From: Flavobacterium marginilacus
Lineage (GTDB): Bacteria; Bacteroidota; Bacteroidia; Flavobacteriales; Flavobacteriaceae
DNA: 64,000 nt
Direction: 5' to 3'
Assembly (NCBI RefSeq): GCF_026870155.1
Contig: NZ_CP113975.1
Span: 2,108,001 to 2,172,000, forward strand
Positions within the stretch are counted from its first letter, which is position 1. The number at the start of each line of letters is the position of its first letter. The notes beneath the pieces are model-generated. The model ran no database searches, was not told the origin of the DNA, and saw only the letters and a program-made list of their open reading frames with translations. The position numbers and the translations under genes were made by a program. Positions 17,922 through 26,126 of the stretch are shown here, piece after piece.

Positions 17922-18443
17922 ATGATTTTAAGCGGAAAAGAAATAGAAAAAAAACTCGGAACAGATATTTCGATTGAACCATTCGATGCCAAACAGCTCA
18001 ATCCCAATAGTTATAATTTGAGATTGCACGATGAATTATTGGTCTATGACAATACAATTTTGGATATGAAAACGGAGCATAAAACAGCGATGATTCGCAT
18101 TCCAAAGTCGGGCTTGTTGCTAGAACCCAATAAACTGTATCTGGGCAGAACCGTAGAATATACCAAAACCCAAAATTATGTGCCAATGCTAGAAGGCCGA
18201 AGCAGTATTGGCCGTTTAGGAATGTTTATTCACGTTACGGCAGGCTTTGGCGATGTGGGTTTTGAGGGCTATTGGACACTGGAAATCTTTGTCATTCAAC
18301 CCTTGATTATTTACCCCAATATTGATGTTTGCCAAATTTATTACCACGCTATCGAAGGCGAATTTGAAACCTACACTAGCGGAAAATATCAAAAAAACAA
18401 TAGCATTCAGCCGAGTTATTTATTTAAAGATTTTGAAAAATGA
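17922..18443 (+). CDS. dcd: dCTP deaminase
   Basis: A 173-residue protein of the trimeric dUTPase/dCTP-deaminase fold. QLNPNSYNLRLHDEL, EGRSSIGRLGMFIHVTAGFGD and YWTLE with the catalytic Glu121 are the family landmarks. It turns dCTP into dUTP without zinc. That matters here because dCMP deaminase, the usual alternative route to dUMP, is a zinc enzyme, so this gene would give a zinc-free route in a Zur-controlled operon (inference). Its stop overlaps the next start. A 214-bp gap separates it from mogA, so an internal promoter is possible. Confidence 0.88.
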   Translation: MILSGKEIEKKLGTDISIEPFDAKQLNPNSYNLRLHDELLVYDNTILDMKTEHKTAMIRIPKSGLLLEPNKLYLGRTVEYTKTQNYVPMLEGRSSIGRLGMFIHVTAGFGDVGFEGYWTLEIFVIQPLIIYPNIDVCQIYYHAIEGEFETYTSGKYQKNNSIQPSYLFKDFEK

Positions 18444-19090
18444 AAAATGAAAAGAAAGCCGACACACTTGGTGACAATCACATTGGCACCTCGGTAGAAA
18501 CACCTTTGCGTAGCGACGCTTTTGATAAAACAGACGACCAAAAAATAGAAGCCATATCCTTTCATTATCAAAAAATAATGGAAGAATTAGGCTTGGATTT
18601 AACCGATGACAGCTTGAGCGGTACGCCTTATAGAGTGGCAAAAATGTATGTTAAAGAACTTTTTTCGGGATTAGACCCCAAAAACAAACCCAAAATTTCG
18701 GTTTTTGATAACAAATATGAGTACAACAAAATGCTCATTGAGAGTGATATTACTTTCAACTCTTCGTGCGAGCATCATTTTTTGCCTATGATTGGCAAGG
18801 CTCACATTGGGTATATTTCTTCGGGCAAAGTGATTGGGTTGTCAAAAATGAATCGGATTGTGCAATATTTTGGGCGAAGACCCCAAGTGCAAGAACGATT
18901 GACGATGCAAATTTTTAACGAACTGAAAACGGCTCTCCAAACCGATGATGTGATTGTGGTGGTCGAAGCCGAGCATTTGTGTGTTTCTACTCGTGGCGTA
19001 AACGATAAATCTAGCAAAACTACAACTATTGAATACGGCGGACAATTTGCCGATACCCAAATTCGAAATGATTTTTTTAAAATGATTTAA
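18440..19090 (+). CDS. folE: GTP cyclohydrolase I
   Basis: A 216-residue FolE with a ~35-residue hydrophilic N-terminal tail. The zinc ligands are intact: Cys110 and His113 in SSCEHHFLP and Cys181 in EHLCVSTRG. GLSKMNRIVQYFGRRPQVQERL is the conserved substrate region. It makes dihydroneopterin triphosphate for folate and for the QueD pathway. It is a canonical zinc type, not the FolE2 (type IB) that many bacteria switch to in low zinc, so it may depend on the COG0523 chaperone. It overlaps dcd by 4 bp. A second chromosomal folE is expected but not visible here. Confidence 0.93.
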   Translation: MKNEKKADTLGDNHIGTSVETPLRSDAFDKTDDQKIEAISFHYQKIMEELGLDLTDDSLSGTPYRVAKMYVKELFSGLDPKNKPKISVFDNKYEYNKMLIESDITFNSSCEHHFLPMIGKAHIGYISSGKVIGLSKMNRIVQYFGRRPQVQERLTMQIFNELKTALQTDDVIVVVEAEHLCVSTRGVNDKSSKTTTIEYGGQFADTQIRNDFFKMI

Positions 19091-19516
19091 ATGACACAAG
19101 AAGCCATAGCAATTCTTAAAGAAAACGAACTTAAAATTACCCAAAACAGATTGGATGTTTTGGCTATTTTTCTTGGTTCTGAAAAGGCTTTTAGCTTATT
19201 AGATTTAGAAAAAATATTGGATGAAAAACACGATCGCTCCAGCATTTTCAGGAGTTTGCAAACTTATACTGAAAAAGGAATTTTAGAAAAATTTTGCAAC
19301 GCATCCGGCACATCCATTTATGTTTTCAACCATCATAAACCCGATTGCAATGGCAAATCACATTTTAAATGCAAGGATTGTGATAACGTAGTTTCGCTGC
19401 CCAATTTGCCCATAGAATACCTTCAATTATTGGGTAAAAACAAAATGGAAACGATGAATTTATTAATTGAAGGTACTTGCGAAAATTGTCAGAATAAAAA
19501 CCCAAATACATTATGA
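19091..19516 (+). CDS. Second Fur-family transcriptional regulator
   Basis: A 141-residue Fur-family protein with a winged helix (DRSSIFRSLQTYTEKGILEKF) and two CxxC pairs (KCKDC and TCENC). It lacks the long His-rich loop of the Zur at 15389. It starts directly after the folE stop and its last codons overlap the next start by 4 bp, so it is a cistron within the zinc operon. It may sense zinc or another metal and give feedback on the same genes. Which metal it senses is not shown by sequence. Confidence 0.85.
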   Translation: MTQEAIAILKENELKITQNRLDVLAIFLGSEKAFSLLDLEKILDEKHDRSSIFRSLQTYTEKGILEKFCNASGTSIYVFNHHKPDCNGKSHFKCKDCDNVVSLPNLPIEYLQLLGKNKMETMNLLIEGTCENCQNKNPNTL

Positions 19517-20268
19517 ATCAATTTGTATTAACCGAATATCCCAATGCCGAAACCGGCGAAATTGTTACGAATAAATACTTGGCTTTTTTAGAAAAAGAAT
19601 ACCAATCCGACCTCTCAAAAATGCTCTTTGCCACTTCGCTATGTTCCGATGATGTGAATGTTTCAACCGATTTTAGAAAAGTTTTGGCACGCCCTTTCAC
19701 GATGGGTGGCTTGGGCGGTTTGCCGTATTCCGGACTTACCGGAATGGTCGCCTTTGCACACCACATTCCCGATGGTGGCGATGCATTTATTTTTTATGGT
19801 CCACATATTGGCATTTCGGATACTGGAGTACTTGGAGAAATGAGACGACCAGGACAACGCAAACTAACCAATAGTTGTGGTGCATTAATGCTTGGATTAG
19901 AACGATTACAACAACAAAATGAAGTTTATTTACCCATAAATTCGGAAATAGATTACCAACAAGCATTACTGGAACGAACCGTTATGTTCTATAAACAAAG
20001 AATTCTAGAGGCACAGAATCCCAAAAAAGAAATCACAGAAGTTTTCTACGAAGAAATTCATAGAAAAATACAATTGCTAGTCAAAATATCTAAAAAAGAG
20101 TTTTCGTGTAAACGTATTTTTTTATTGGGAGGCATCATCATTAACACTTCACCAGAATTTAATGATATGGTAGATGTTCGAAATTTTCAGGTTGTAAATA
20201 CGAATGAATTAGAAGATGAACCTTTTGATATTTCTATTTTGGAAACACCCGCTTTTAAAGATTTATAA
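19513..20268 (+). CDS. LCIB/LCIC-type (theta-like) beta carbonic anhydrase homologue
   Basis: The 251-residue protein resembles the LCIB family known from algal CO2-concentrating mechanisms, as far as I recall those sequences. The shared blocks are LCSDDVN (Cys44), RPFTMGGLGGLPYSGLTG, AFAHHIPDGG (His83/84), YGPHIGIS, RPGQ and SCGAL (Cys122); Cys-His-Cys would be the zinc site. The C-terminal ~100 residues are less conserved. It would interconvert CO2 and bicarbonate in the cytoplasm. Its place in a Zur-type operon suggests a back-up for the housekeeping carbonic anhydrase. No signal peptide is present. The family call is good; activity is unproven. Confidence 0.72.
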   Translation: MNQFVLTEYPNAETGEIVTNKYLAFLEKEYQSDLSKMLFATSLCSDDVNVSTDFRKVLARPFTMGGLGGLPYSGLTGMVAFAHHIPDGGDAFIFYGPHIGISDTGVLGEMRRPGQRKLTNSCGALMLGLERLQQQNEVYLPINSEIDYQQALLERTVMFYKQRILEAQNPKKEITEVFYEEIHRKIQLLVKISKKEFSCKRIFLLGGIIINTSPEFNDMVDVRNFQVVNTNELEDEPFDISILETPAFKDL

Positions 20269-20285
20269 TAAAATAAAAAATAGTT

Positions 20286-20765
20286 ATGCAAAAAATAGCC
20301 TATCTAAATGCCGAAGAAATTCAACTACTGAAACAGTTTAATTCTAAAAATAAAATCGTTTCGGTTTTCTATTATTATTGGATAAACACATCAAATCCTG
20401 ACGAACATTATAGTTTTATAGATGTGATTGAATTTGTTTTTGATGACAATTCTTCTTTAGTTTTTAAACTTAATGAGGATGATTCTGGAATTGCAATTAC
20501 CAGCAAATTTGAATTTGAGAAATATAAAACCAGTTTGCAAACCGAATTTCTACGACAAATAAGGCTTCAAAAAGTGGAAGCTAGCACATTTGAAATTTGG
20601 AAATCTATATTGACTGATACCTTTCAGGAAATAACAGCCATTAGTGAAAAAGGTCAATTATTGAGTTCGACTTTCTGGATTGCCTTCAAAAACCAAAAAA
20701 TAGAACTCCATTTTCATCCCGTAGAAGGATTGGTTGTGAGCGAATACGATGAAATTTTAGAATAA
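20286..20765 (+). CDS. Protein of unknown function in the zinc operon
   Basis: A 159-residue soluble protein, acidic, with strand-rich sequence (VSVFYYYWINTSNPDEHYSF, then FVFDDNSSLVFKLNEDDSG). There is one HFHP motif near the C-terminus and no cysteine. I do not recognise the family. It starts 17 bp after the carbonic-anhydrase gene and 19 bp precede queD, so it is surely co-transcribed. It could be a partner of either neighbour. Confidence 0.7.
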   Translation: MQKIAYLNAEEIQLLKQFNSKNKIVSVFYYYWINTSNPDEHYSFIDVIEFVFDDNSSLVFKLNEDDSGIAITSKFEFEKYKTSLQTEFLRQIRLQKVEASTFEIWKSILTDTFQEITAISEKGQLLSSTFWIAFKNQKIELHFHPVEGLVVSEYDEILE

Positions 20766-20784
20766 AACCTAACAAAAACAAGCA

Positions 20785-21192
20785 ATGAAAACCACAATCT
20801 GCAGAGAAGCCCATTTTAATGCTTGCCACAGAATGCACAACCCCAATTGGTCTGACCAAAAAAATAAGGAAGTATTTGGGATATGCAACAACGCCAATTA
20901 TCACGGACATAATTTTATACTTATTGTAAAAATCACTGGCGAAATCAATCCAGAAACTGGTTATGTAATGGATATGAAAGTTCTCGGAACGATTATAAAA
21001 GAGCAAATAGAAACTCGTTTTGACCATAAAAACCTCAACCTCGATTGTCCCGAATTTAAAGACAAAATAGCTTCTACCGAAAATTTTGCTTGGGTCATTT
21101 TTCGGATTTTAAAGCCATTGCTTCCACAGGAAAACAAACTAGCCATTACACTTTATGAAACGGATAAGAATTATGTAGAGGTTGGGGAGTAA
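20785..21192 (+). CDS. queD: 6-pyruvoyl-tetrahydropterin synthase / 6-carboxytetrahydropterin synthase (QueD family)
   Basis: A 135-residue protein with the zinc ligands His15 (FNACHRMH), His40 and His42 (NYHGHNF), and the catalytic Cys34 in FGICNNAN. The CNNxNxHGH spacing is the PTPS-like form. It acts on dihydroneopterin triphosphate, the FolE product, giving carboxytetrahydropterin for queuosine or a related pterin. Together with FolE in the same operon it forms two successive steps. No QueC, QueE or QueF is seen here. Confidence 0.88.
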   Translation: MKTTICREAHFNACHRMHNPNWSDQKNKEVFGICNNANYHGHNFILIVKITGEINPETGYVMDMKVLGTIIKEQIETRFDHKNLNLDCPEFKDKIASTENFAWVIFRILKPLLPQENKLAITLYETDKNYVEVGE

Positions 21193-21234
21193 CAGAAATA
21201 CGATTTTCATTTGACCAATAAGCTTTCCTTTAGC

Positions 21235-21687
21235 CTATCCGTAGAGATTTTTTATCTCCGCCATAACAAAAGTACTTTGGGTACTCCCTATGCTTTCAAC
21301 TGATCCCAATTTATTAAACACAAAATCCTGATAATGCTTCATGTCTTTGACAGAAACTTTCATTAAAAAATCGTAATCGCCTGATATATTGTAACATTCC
21401 ACAATTTCTTCTATTTTCATAATATCACTAACAAACTGATTTCCAATAGTACGATCGTGCTGTTTAAGTTTGATATTACAGAAAACAATGAATCCCCTGT
21501 TTAATTTTTCTGCATCAAGCAGTGCTATATATTTCTTAATATAACCATTGTTTTCCAATCTTTTAATTCGCTCAAAAACTGGCGATGCCGAAAGATTTAC
21601 CATCTTTGCTAGTTCTTTTACCGTGAATTTAGAATTATCGTGAAGTATATTTAGTAATTGAAGATCAATATTGTCTATCTGCTCCAT
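21235..21687 (-). CDS. Lrp/AsnC-family transcriptional regulator
   Basis: A 150-residue protein with an N-terminal HTH (NLSASPVFERIKRLENNGYIKKYI) and a C-terminal RAM/AsnC ligand domain (GDYDFLMKVSVKDMKHYQDF). It is convergent with the end of the zinc operon and divergent from the SBF transporter 161 bp away. It could control that transporter in response to an amino acid; that is from position only. Confidence 0.88.
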   Translation of the reverse strand: MEQIDNIDLQLLNILHDNSKFTVKELAKMVNLSASPVFERIKRLENNGYIKKYIALLDAEKLNRGFIVFCNIKLKQHDRTIGNQFVSDIMKIEEIVECYNISGDYDFLMKVSVKDMKHYQDFVFNKLGSVESIGSTQSTFVMAEIKNLYG

Positions 21688-21848
21688 AGAATATTTTACT
21701 TAAAAAAGGTTGAATTAATTTATAAAAAAGAATAATAATCTTCAAATATACTGAAAAACAACACAAAAACCTTATTTTAATAAATTAGAAGATTTAGCAA
21801 CCTGTAAAACTTATTTTTGCAGTACAAAAATCTAAAAAAAATAGCACA

Positions 21849-22841
21849 TTGAAGAAGTTATTAGAAGTTTTAAGTAAAGTAGGTTTGGACGGTTTCCTGT
21901 TAATGATAGGCACTATGATTCTGCTGGCCTATTTTTTGCCGATGCCAGGCTTGATAAAAGAACCTGTTTCGCTGGAGGATATTGCCAATGTAGGCGTGTC
22001 GTTTATTTTCTTGTTTTATGGCTTGCGACTGAGTGTTGAGAAACTAAAATCCGGGCTTGCCAACTGGAAAATGCACATTGTCGTTCAGTTGACAACCTTT
22101 TTGTTTTTTCCGCTCATTGTTTTGGCATTTCGTCCCTTGTTCATCAACGCTGGCTTTGAGTTGCTTTGGTTGGGTGTTTTTTTTCTGGCAGCTTTACCAT
22201 CCACAGTTTCCTCTTCTGTTGTTATGGTTTCTATCGCCAAGGGCAACATTCCTGCGGCTATTTTTAATGCGAGCATTTCAAGTTTGATTGGAGTTGTGGT
22301 TACGCCACTTTGGGTTGGGCTTTTCATAGCATCTGCAACAGGTCATTTTGATGTTACTGATGTTTTTTTTAAATTGATTTTTCAAGTCTTGTTGCCTGTA
22401 ATTGTAGGCATCTGTCTTAATTCTCGTTTTGGTGCCATTGCCGAAAAATACAAGAAACAGCTCAAATATTTTGACCAAGGAGTTATTCTTACCATTATTT
22501 ACACGTCTTTTTGTAAGTCATTTTCTGAACATCTTTTTGAAGGCTTCACCACACTTGAACTTGCTGGGCTTGCCACAGCAATGATGGTCTTGTTTTTTGC
22601 CGTATTTTTTTGCGTAGGACTACTGAGTCGATTGCTTGGTTTTTCAGATGAAGACCGCATTACGGTGTTATTTTGCGGATCCAAAAAGTCATTGGTACAC
22701 GGAACGGTCATGTCAAAAGTACTCTTTCAGCACAGTACCATCACCGGCATCATATTATTGCCACTTATGCTTTACCATGCCTTGCAATTAATTGCCGCCA
22801 GCATCATCGCTCAGCGTATGGCTCGACGAAAAGAAGTATAA
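21849..22841 (+). CDS. Bile acid:sodium symporter-family (SBF-like) membrane transporter
   Basis: A 330-residue protein with about ten hydrophobic helices. LGVFFLAALPSTVSSSVVMVSIAKGNIPAAIF and the later GSKKSLVHGTVMSK are typical of the SBF-like family (PF13593), related to YfeH. Members move organic anions with sodium; the substrate here is unknown. The frame opens with TTG after TAGCACA; the first ATG is at residue 19 and would cut into the first helix, so TTG is the better choice. The start is less certain than the family. Confidence 0.82.
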   Translation: MKKLLEVLSKVGLDGFLLMIGTMILLAYFLPMPGLIKEPVSLEDIANVGVSFIFLFYGLRLSVEKLKSGLANWKMHIVVQLTTFLFFPLIVLAFRPLFINAGFELLWLGVFFLAALPSTVSSSVVMVSIAKGNIPAAIFNASISSLIGVVVTPLWVGLFIASATGHFDVTDVFFKLIFQVLLPVIVGICLNSRFGAIAEKYKKQLKYFDQGVILTIIYTSFCKSFSEHLFEGFTTLELAGLATAMMVLFFAVFFCVGLLSRLLGFSDEDRITVLFCGSKKSLVHGTVMSKVLFQHSTITGIILLPLMLYHALQLIAASIIAQRMARRKEV

Positions 22842-22909
22842 TTTAGTTATGCTGTTTCTTTTCAGAGCTTAATTCTAAAAAGGACAGCCTTTTGTGAGTT
22901 ACTGGTGAG

Positions 22910-23071
22910 GGATAGAAGTCAATGTCATTAAGTTAAGGGAAAAATTTAAAAAACAGCACGCAGATTCAGCAGATTCGGCAGATTTTTTCCTCATTTTTCT
23001 GCGTAAATCTGCAAAATCTGCGTGAAAATAAAAAGAGTAATTCCTTAACTTAATGACATTGGGATAGAAGT
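22910..23071. mobile_element. MITE-like 142-bp element with 19-bp terminal inverted repeats and target duplication
   Basis: CAATGTCATTAAGTTAAGG at 22920-22938 is the exact reverse complement of 23043-23061, 104 bp away. The inner sequence is itself palindromic, with CACGCAGATT and GCAGATT blocks repeated in inverted order. GGATAGAAGT directly flanks both ends (22910-22919 and 23062-23071), a 10-bp direct repeat that fits target-site duplication. There is no reading frame inside. It is therefore a non-autonomous inserted element moved by a transposase elsewhere. Confidence 0.75.
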
Positions 23072-23205
23072 GGAGCTCTTTTTTTGCTGGGCATTTTTCT
23101 TGCCCAGAAAAAAAAAGCGGGAACGTATAGCCCGACCCGAGGCTTTTCTGCCGAGGGACACGCCCAAATCAAATGCTGTAAATTTTGGAACATAGCCTAT
23201 TGGAA
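23072..23205. repeat. Structured intergenic sequence resembling a dispersed Flavobacterium repeat
   Basis: GCTGGGCA and TGCCCAG form a hairpin around a T-rich loop, followed by AGCCCGACCCGAGGC and GAGGGACACGCCC. This GC-richer string looks like an intergenic repeat that I remember from Flavobacterium genomes, so it may be one copy of a family. The MITE has inserted at its left end. It has no coding potential. Confidence 0.4.
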
Positions 23206-24234
23206 CTACATCCCAAATTCTTTGCGTATGATTGCTGCACCAGCACTCAAAGCATTTAACTTACCTCTAGCTACGCTTCGAGATAACGGAGCCATACCAC
23301 AGTTTGTAGAAGGATACAAATTTTCGATATTTACAAATTCAAGGGCTCTACGTAGGGTAGCGGCTACTTCTTCGGGTGTTTCAATAGTATTGGTTGCCAC
23401 ATCAATTGCACCAACCATAACTTTTTTACCACGTACGAGTTCAATTAAATCAAAAGGAACGCAAGAATTGTGGCATTCTAATGACACAATATCAATGTTA
23501 GATTTTTGAATTTCTGGGAAAATTTCTTCATATTGTCGCCACTCTGAACCCAATGTTTTTTTCCAATCAGTATTCGCTTGTATTCCATAGCCGTAACAAA
23601 TATGTATAGCGGTTTCGCATTTTAAACCTTCGATGGCTCGTTCCAAAACTGCCATTCCCCAATCGTTTACTTCATTAAAAAACACATTAAATGCAGGTTC
23701 GTCAAACTGAATAATATCTACCCCAGCATCTTGAAGTTCTCTTGCTTCTTCGTTGAGCGCTTTTGCAAATTCCCATGCCAATTTTTCACGGCTTTTGTAA
23801 TGGTCATCGTATAAGGTATCTACCATTGTCATCGGACCAGGCAATGCCCATTTTATAGGCTTATTAGTCTGTTTACGTAAAAATTTAGCATCATCAACAA
23901 AAACTGATTTTTGACGTGCAACTTCACCTACAACAACAGGAACACTCGCATCATAACGGTCACGAATTTTTACAATTTTACGGTTTTCAAAATCTACACC
24001 GCTTAAATGCTCGATAAAAGTAGTTACAAAATGCTGGCGTGTTTGTTCTCCATCACTAATTATATCTAGCCCTGCCAAGTGCTGTTCATGCAAAGAAATG
24101 CGCAAAGCATCTTCTTTGCCTTCTATTAACTGATCGCCTTCTAATTTCCAAGGTGACCAAAGTTTTTCGGGTGGTGCAAGCCAAGAAGGCTTGGGTAAAC
24201 TGCCAACAATTGAGGTGGGTAATAAGTTTTTCAT
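23206..24234 (-). CDS. mesD: Folate-independent methionine synthase, MesD-type (core MetE family)
   Basis: A 342-residue protein equal to the C-terminal half of MetE. The zinc ligands are present: His211 and Cys213 in IHICYGYG, Glu253 in SLECHNS, and Cys312 in STNCGMAP. The N-terminal folate-binding half of MetE is absent. The adjacent DUF1852 gene identifies it as MesD, a class described as needing MesX and oxygen and using an unknown methyl donor. It makes methionine from homocysteine without methyl-folate or B12. It lies 22 bp after mesX. The reaction is from family knowledge, not seen in sequence. Confidence 0.85.
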   Translation of the reverse strand: MKNLLPTSIVGSLPKPSWLAPPEKLWSPWKLEGDQLIEGKEDALRISLHEQHLAGLDIISDGEQTRQHFVTTFIEHLSGVDFENRKIVKIRDRYDASVPVVVGEVARQKSVFVDDAKFLRKQTNKPIKWALPGPMTMVDTLYDDHYKSREKLAWEFAKALNEEARELQDAGVDIIQFDEPAFNVFFNEVNDWGMAVLERAIEGLKCETAIHICYGYGIQANTDWKKTLGSEWRQYEEIFPEIQKSNIDIVSLECHNSCVPFDLIELVRGKKVMVGAIDVATNTIETPEEVAATLRRALEFVNIENLYPSTNCGMAPLSRSVARGKLNALSAGAAIIRKEFGM

Positions 24235-24256
24235 GTTTAAATTTTTTTTGAATTAA

Positions 24257-25309
24257 TTAAAGGTTAAAATTGGCAGACCATTGTTCTAAAACACTTTTGT
24301 ATGGGGTAATGAAATTCTCTTCGGCATATTTACCCTGTTCAACTGCCAATTGGCTACGCTCTTCTCGGTCATAAACCACGCGAGTCAGTGAATAATCTTC
24401 GTGTTTAAGACTAGGTTGATAGATTTTGCCAGCCACTGAATTTGCATTGTAAATTTCAGGGCGATAAATCTTCTGGAAAGTCTCCATGGTGCTGATGGAG
24501 CTGATTAGTCCAAGATCCGTATAATCAGTAAGTAAATCTCCAGAATGATAAAAAGCCATCGGTGCCACACTATTCTCAGGCATAAAAAAACGAACTTTTA
24601 AGCCCATTTTAGAAAAATATTCATCAGTGAGTGAATACGTATCCTGTAGATACTCAAAACCCAGAACCGGATGCTGATACGCAGTGCGAGTATATCTTTT
24701 GTTGCTCGATACACTTAAACAAATGATCGGTGACATCTTAAAATATTCTTTGTAAGTGGCTGAATTTACAAAGCATTTATAAAGTTTTCCGTGCAAGTCA
24801 CCAAAATTTTCAGGAATAGAAAAATTAGATTTGTTTTTATTGTGTTCGATCAATAAAATACTGAAATCATAATCACGAACATAAGAAGAAAAATTATTTC
24901 CAGCAATACCTTCGATACGCTGGCTAGTCTTGTGGTCAAAAATATTCGTTTTTAAAACTTCAATCAACGGCAGATTGCTACTACCATTCTTATCATCAAT
25001 ACACATCGTTACTGTGATGATTTCAAGTTCTACAAGGTAACGATCCGCTTTTGGGTTATCCAAATGAGCCAATGCATTGAATCGATTGTTAATCATATTT
25101 ATAGCATTACGCAAGTTTTTTTGGCGACTAGCTCCTCTAGCCAAGTTTGCAAAATTGGTTGTCACTCGCGTTTCACTTGAGGGGTGATAGTTTTCGTCTA
25201 AACAAGTGCTCTTTAGTGTAAATGCAAAATCATTCTTGACTGTATTCTGGGCGTTTTCAATATCTTGCTTTTCGTTTACTATTGTTTCTTCTTGTATGTT
25301 CGCTTTCAT
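24257..25309 (-). CDS. mesX: MesX (DUF1852) partner of methionine synthase
   Basis: The 350-residue soluble protein matches DUF1852: FTLKSTCLDENYHPS, SRQKNLRNAINMINNRFN and the C-terminal PSLKHEDYSLTRVVYDREER. MesX is required together with MesD for methionine synthesis in genetic work on other aerobic bacteria. The start is taken at the ATG at 25309, because an earlier ATG adds only 11 residues unlike the family. It is the first gene of a two-gene minus-strand operon. Confidence 0.85.
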   Translation of the reverse strand: MKANIQEETIVNEKQDIENAQNTVKNDFAFTLKSTCLDENYHPSSETRVTTNFANLARGASRQKNLRNAINMINNRFNALAHLDNPKADRYLVELEIITVTMCIDDKNGSSNLPLIEVLKTNIFDHKTSQRIEGIAGNNFSSYVRDYDFSILLIEHNKNKSNFSIPENFGDLHGKLYKCFVNSATYKEYFKMSPIICLSVSSNKRYTRTAYQHPVLGFEYLQDTYSLTDEYFSKMGLKVRFFMPENSVAPMAFYHSGDLLTDYTDLGLISSISTMETFQKIYRPEIYNANSVAGKIYQPSLKHEDYSLTRVVYDREERSQLAVEQGKYAEENFITPYKSVLEQWSANFNL

Positions 25310-25479
25310 TTGATGATAATATTTAGTTTTTTTACCTTGCAAATTTCAAAATAAAAGATTAATTATTTTTGTTTTGATTAAAAATCAGATAATTGTTCCT
25401 TTTTTATTATTTTTTTAAGATTATTAATCTTTTTACAGATATAATAATAAAAAAAACAGATAATTATCCTTTAGAGAAC

Positions 25480-25807
25480 GTAGATAGGATTGATTTGGAA
25501 CATGGCGATTCTGCCATCTTTCGGTACATATTGAGATGTTATAAGCAGTACTATCGGTTTCGGGAAAACTTACCGATACCGAATGTGGATTGTTGTATTT
25601 TTTTAATTTTGATATAAAAACGCTGTCTATTCCGTTTGGTTTTAATTTTAGATTAGTTGTTTTTTTTTGCAATCAGATTAGGTAGTCTATCCTTTCTTTA
25701 CCAACGCTAGCCATCCAATATTCTGCTTGGCTTACCCATTCAAAAGTCCACATTACACCTCTAAGCGTTCCGAAAATTACAATCCACGAAGTATAAAACT
25801 TAGATTT
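25480..25807 (-). pseudogene. Remnant of a PepSY-domain membrane protein
   Basis: Two frames on the minus strand match the intact PepSY protein at 32675. FYTSWIVIFGTLRGVMWTFE matches FYASWIVIFGALTGLVWTFE, and GIDSVFISKLKKYNNPHS matches GIDSVFISKIKEYNNPHS, followed by VSFPETDSTAYNISI in both. The two blocks are joined by a frameshift in an A run, and both ends of the gene are lost. It lies in the same orientation as the intact copy on the other side of the siderophore locus. Confidence 0.85.
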
Positions 25808-26052
25808 CATAACCGTCAGAAAGTGAGTAATAATCTTTTTTTTTGGTAGATACTTAGCCGAATATTTGCGAAATCTTATTAAACCTAATAAAGTTGACAA
25901 AATAAAAAATCAGAAAACTCAAAAATGGTACCTAGCTAAATATTTTAGATTTGGATGCTATTGCATTTATTAGATGGACAAGCAGTATATTACTAAATAC
26001 CTACCTCATTACTGTTTTTCTGTTTTTATTTACTTGGTTCAGTAAAAAATTA

Positions 26053-26081
26053 TTATTTTTATTTAGAATTAATAAAAATAA
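26053..26081. promoter_or_regulatory. Long AT-rich palindrome upstream of the siderophore receptor, candidate Fur box
   Basis: TTATTTTTATT, a 7-nt TAGAATT spacer and AATAAAAATAA form perfect 11-bp arms, 45 bp before the receptor start. Similar TTATTTAGAAT-containing palindromes lie upstream of other receptors at 39911, 45171, 49875 and 59876. AT-rich DNA makes such arms easier to find by chance. Confidence 0.45.
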
Positions 26082-26126
26082 TTAAATACATTTGTTTTGT
26101 TAATTTAATCTTAATAAAAATAAAGC

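Larger units (their letters stand above)
25310..26126. other. Gene-poor stretch with a decayed PepSY gene and the receptor promoter
   Basis: About 0.8 kb between the divergent mesX gene and the siderophore receptor. It holds a frameshifted minus-strand PepSY fragment (25480-25807), described separately, and an AT-rich promoter region with a long palindrome at 26053-26081. The remainder shows no gene. Confidence 0.7.

Noticed and set aside
18440..19090. Zinc-independent FolE2 as expected in low-zinc operons
   Set aside because: The sequence is canonical FolE with Cys110, His113 and Cys181; FolE2 is a different family.
22085..22478. Minus-strand frames within the SBF transporter
   Set aside because: They are reverse-strand shadows of hydrophobic codons, rich in Lys, Thr and Asn without any domain.
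22979..23035. CRISPR-like short repeats (GCAGATT blocks)
   Set aside because: Units are 7-10 bp and in inverted order within a hairpin; there are no spacers of even length and no cas genes.
23084..23509. Plus-strand 141-codon frame
   Set aside because: It runs antisense to mesD and across the structured repeat, and its sequence looks like no protein.
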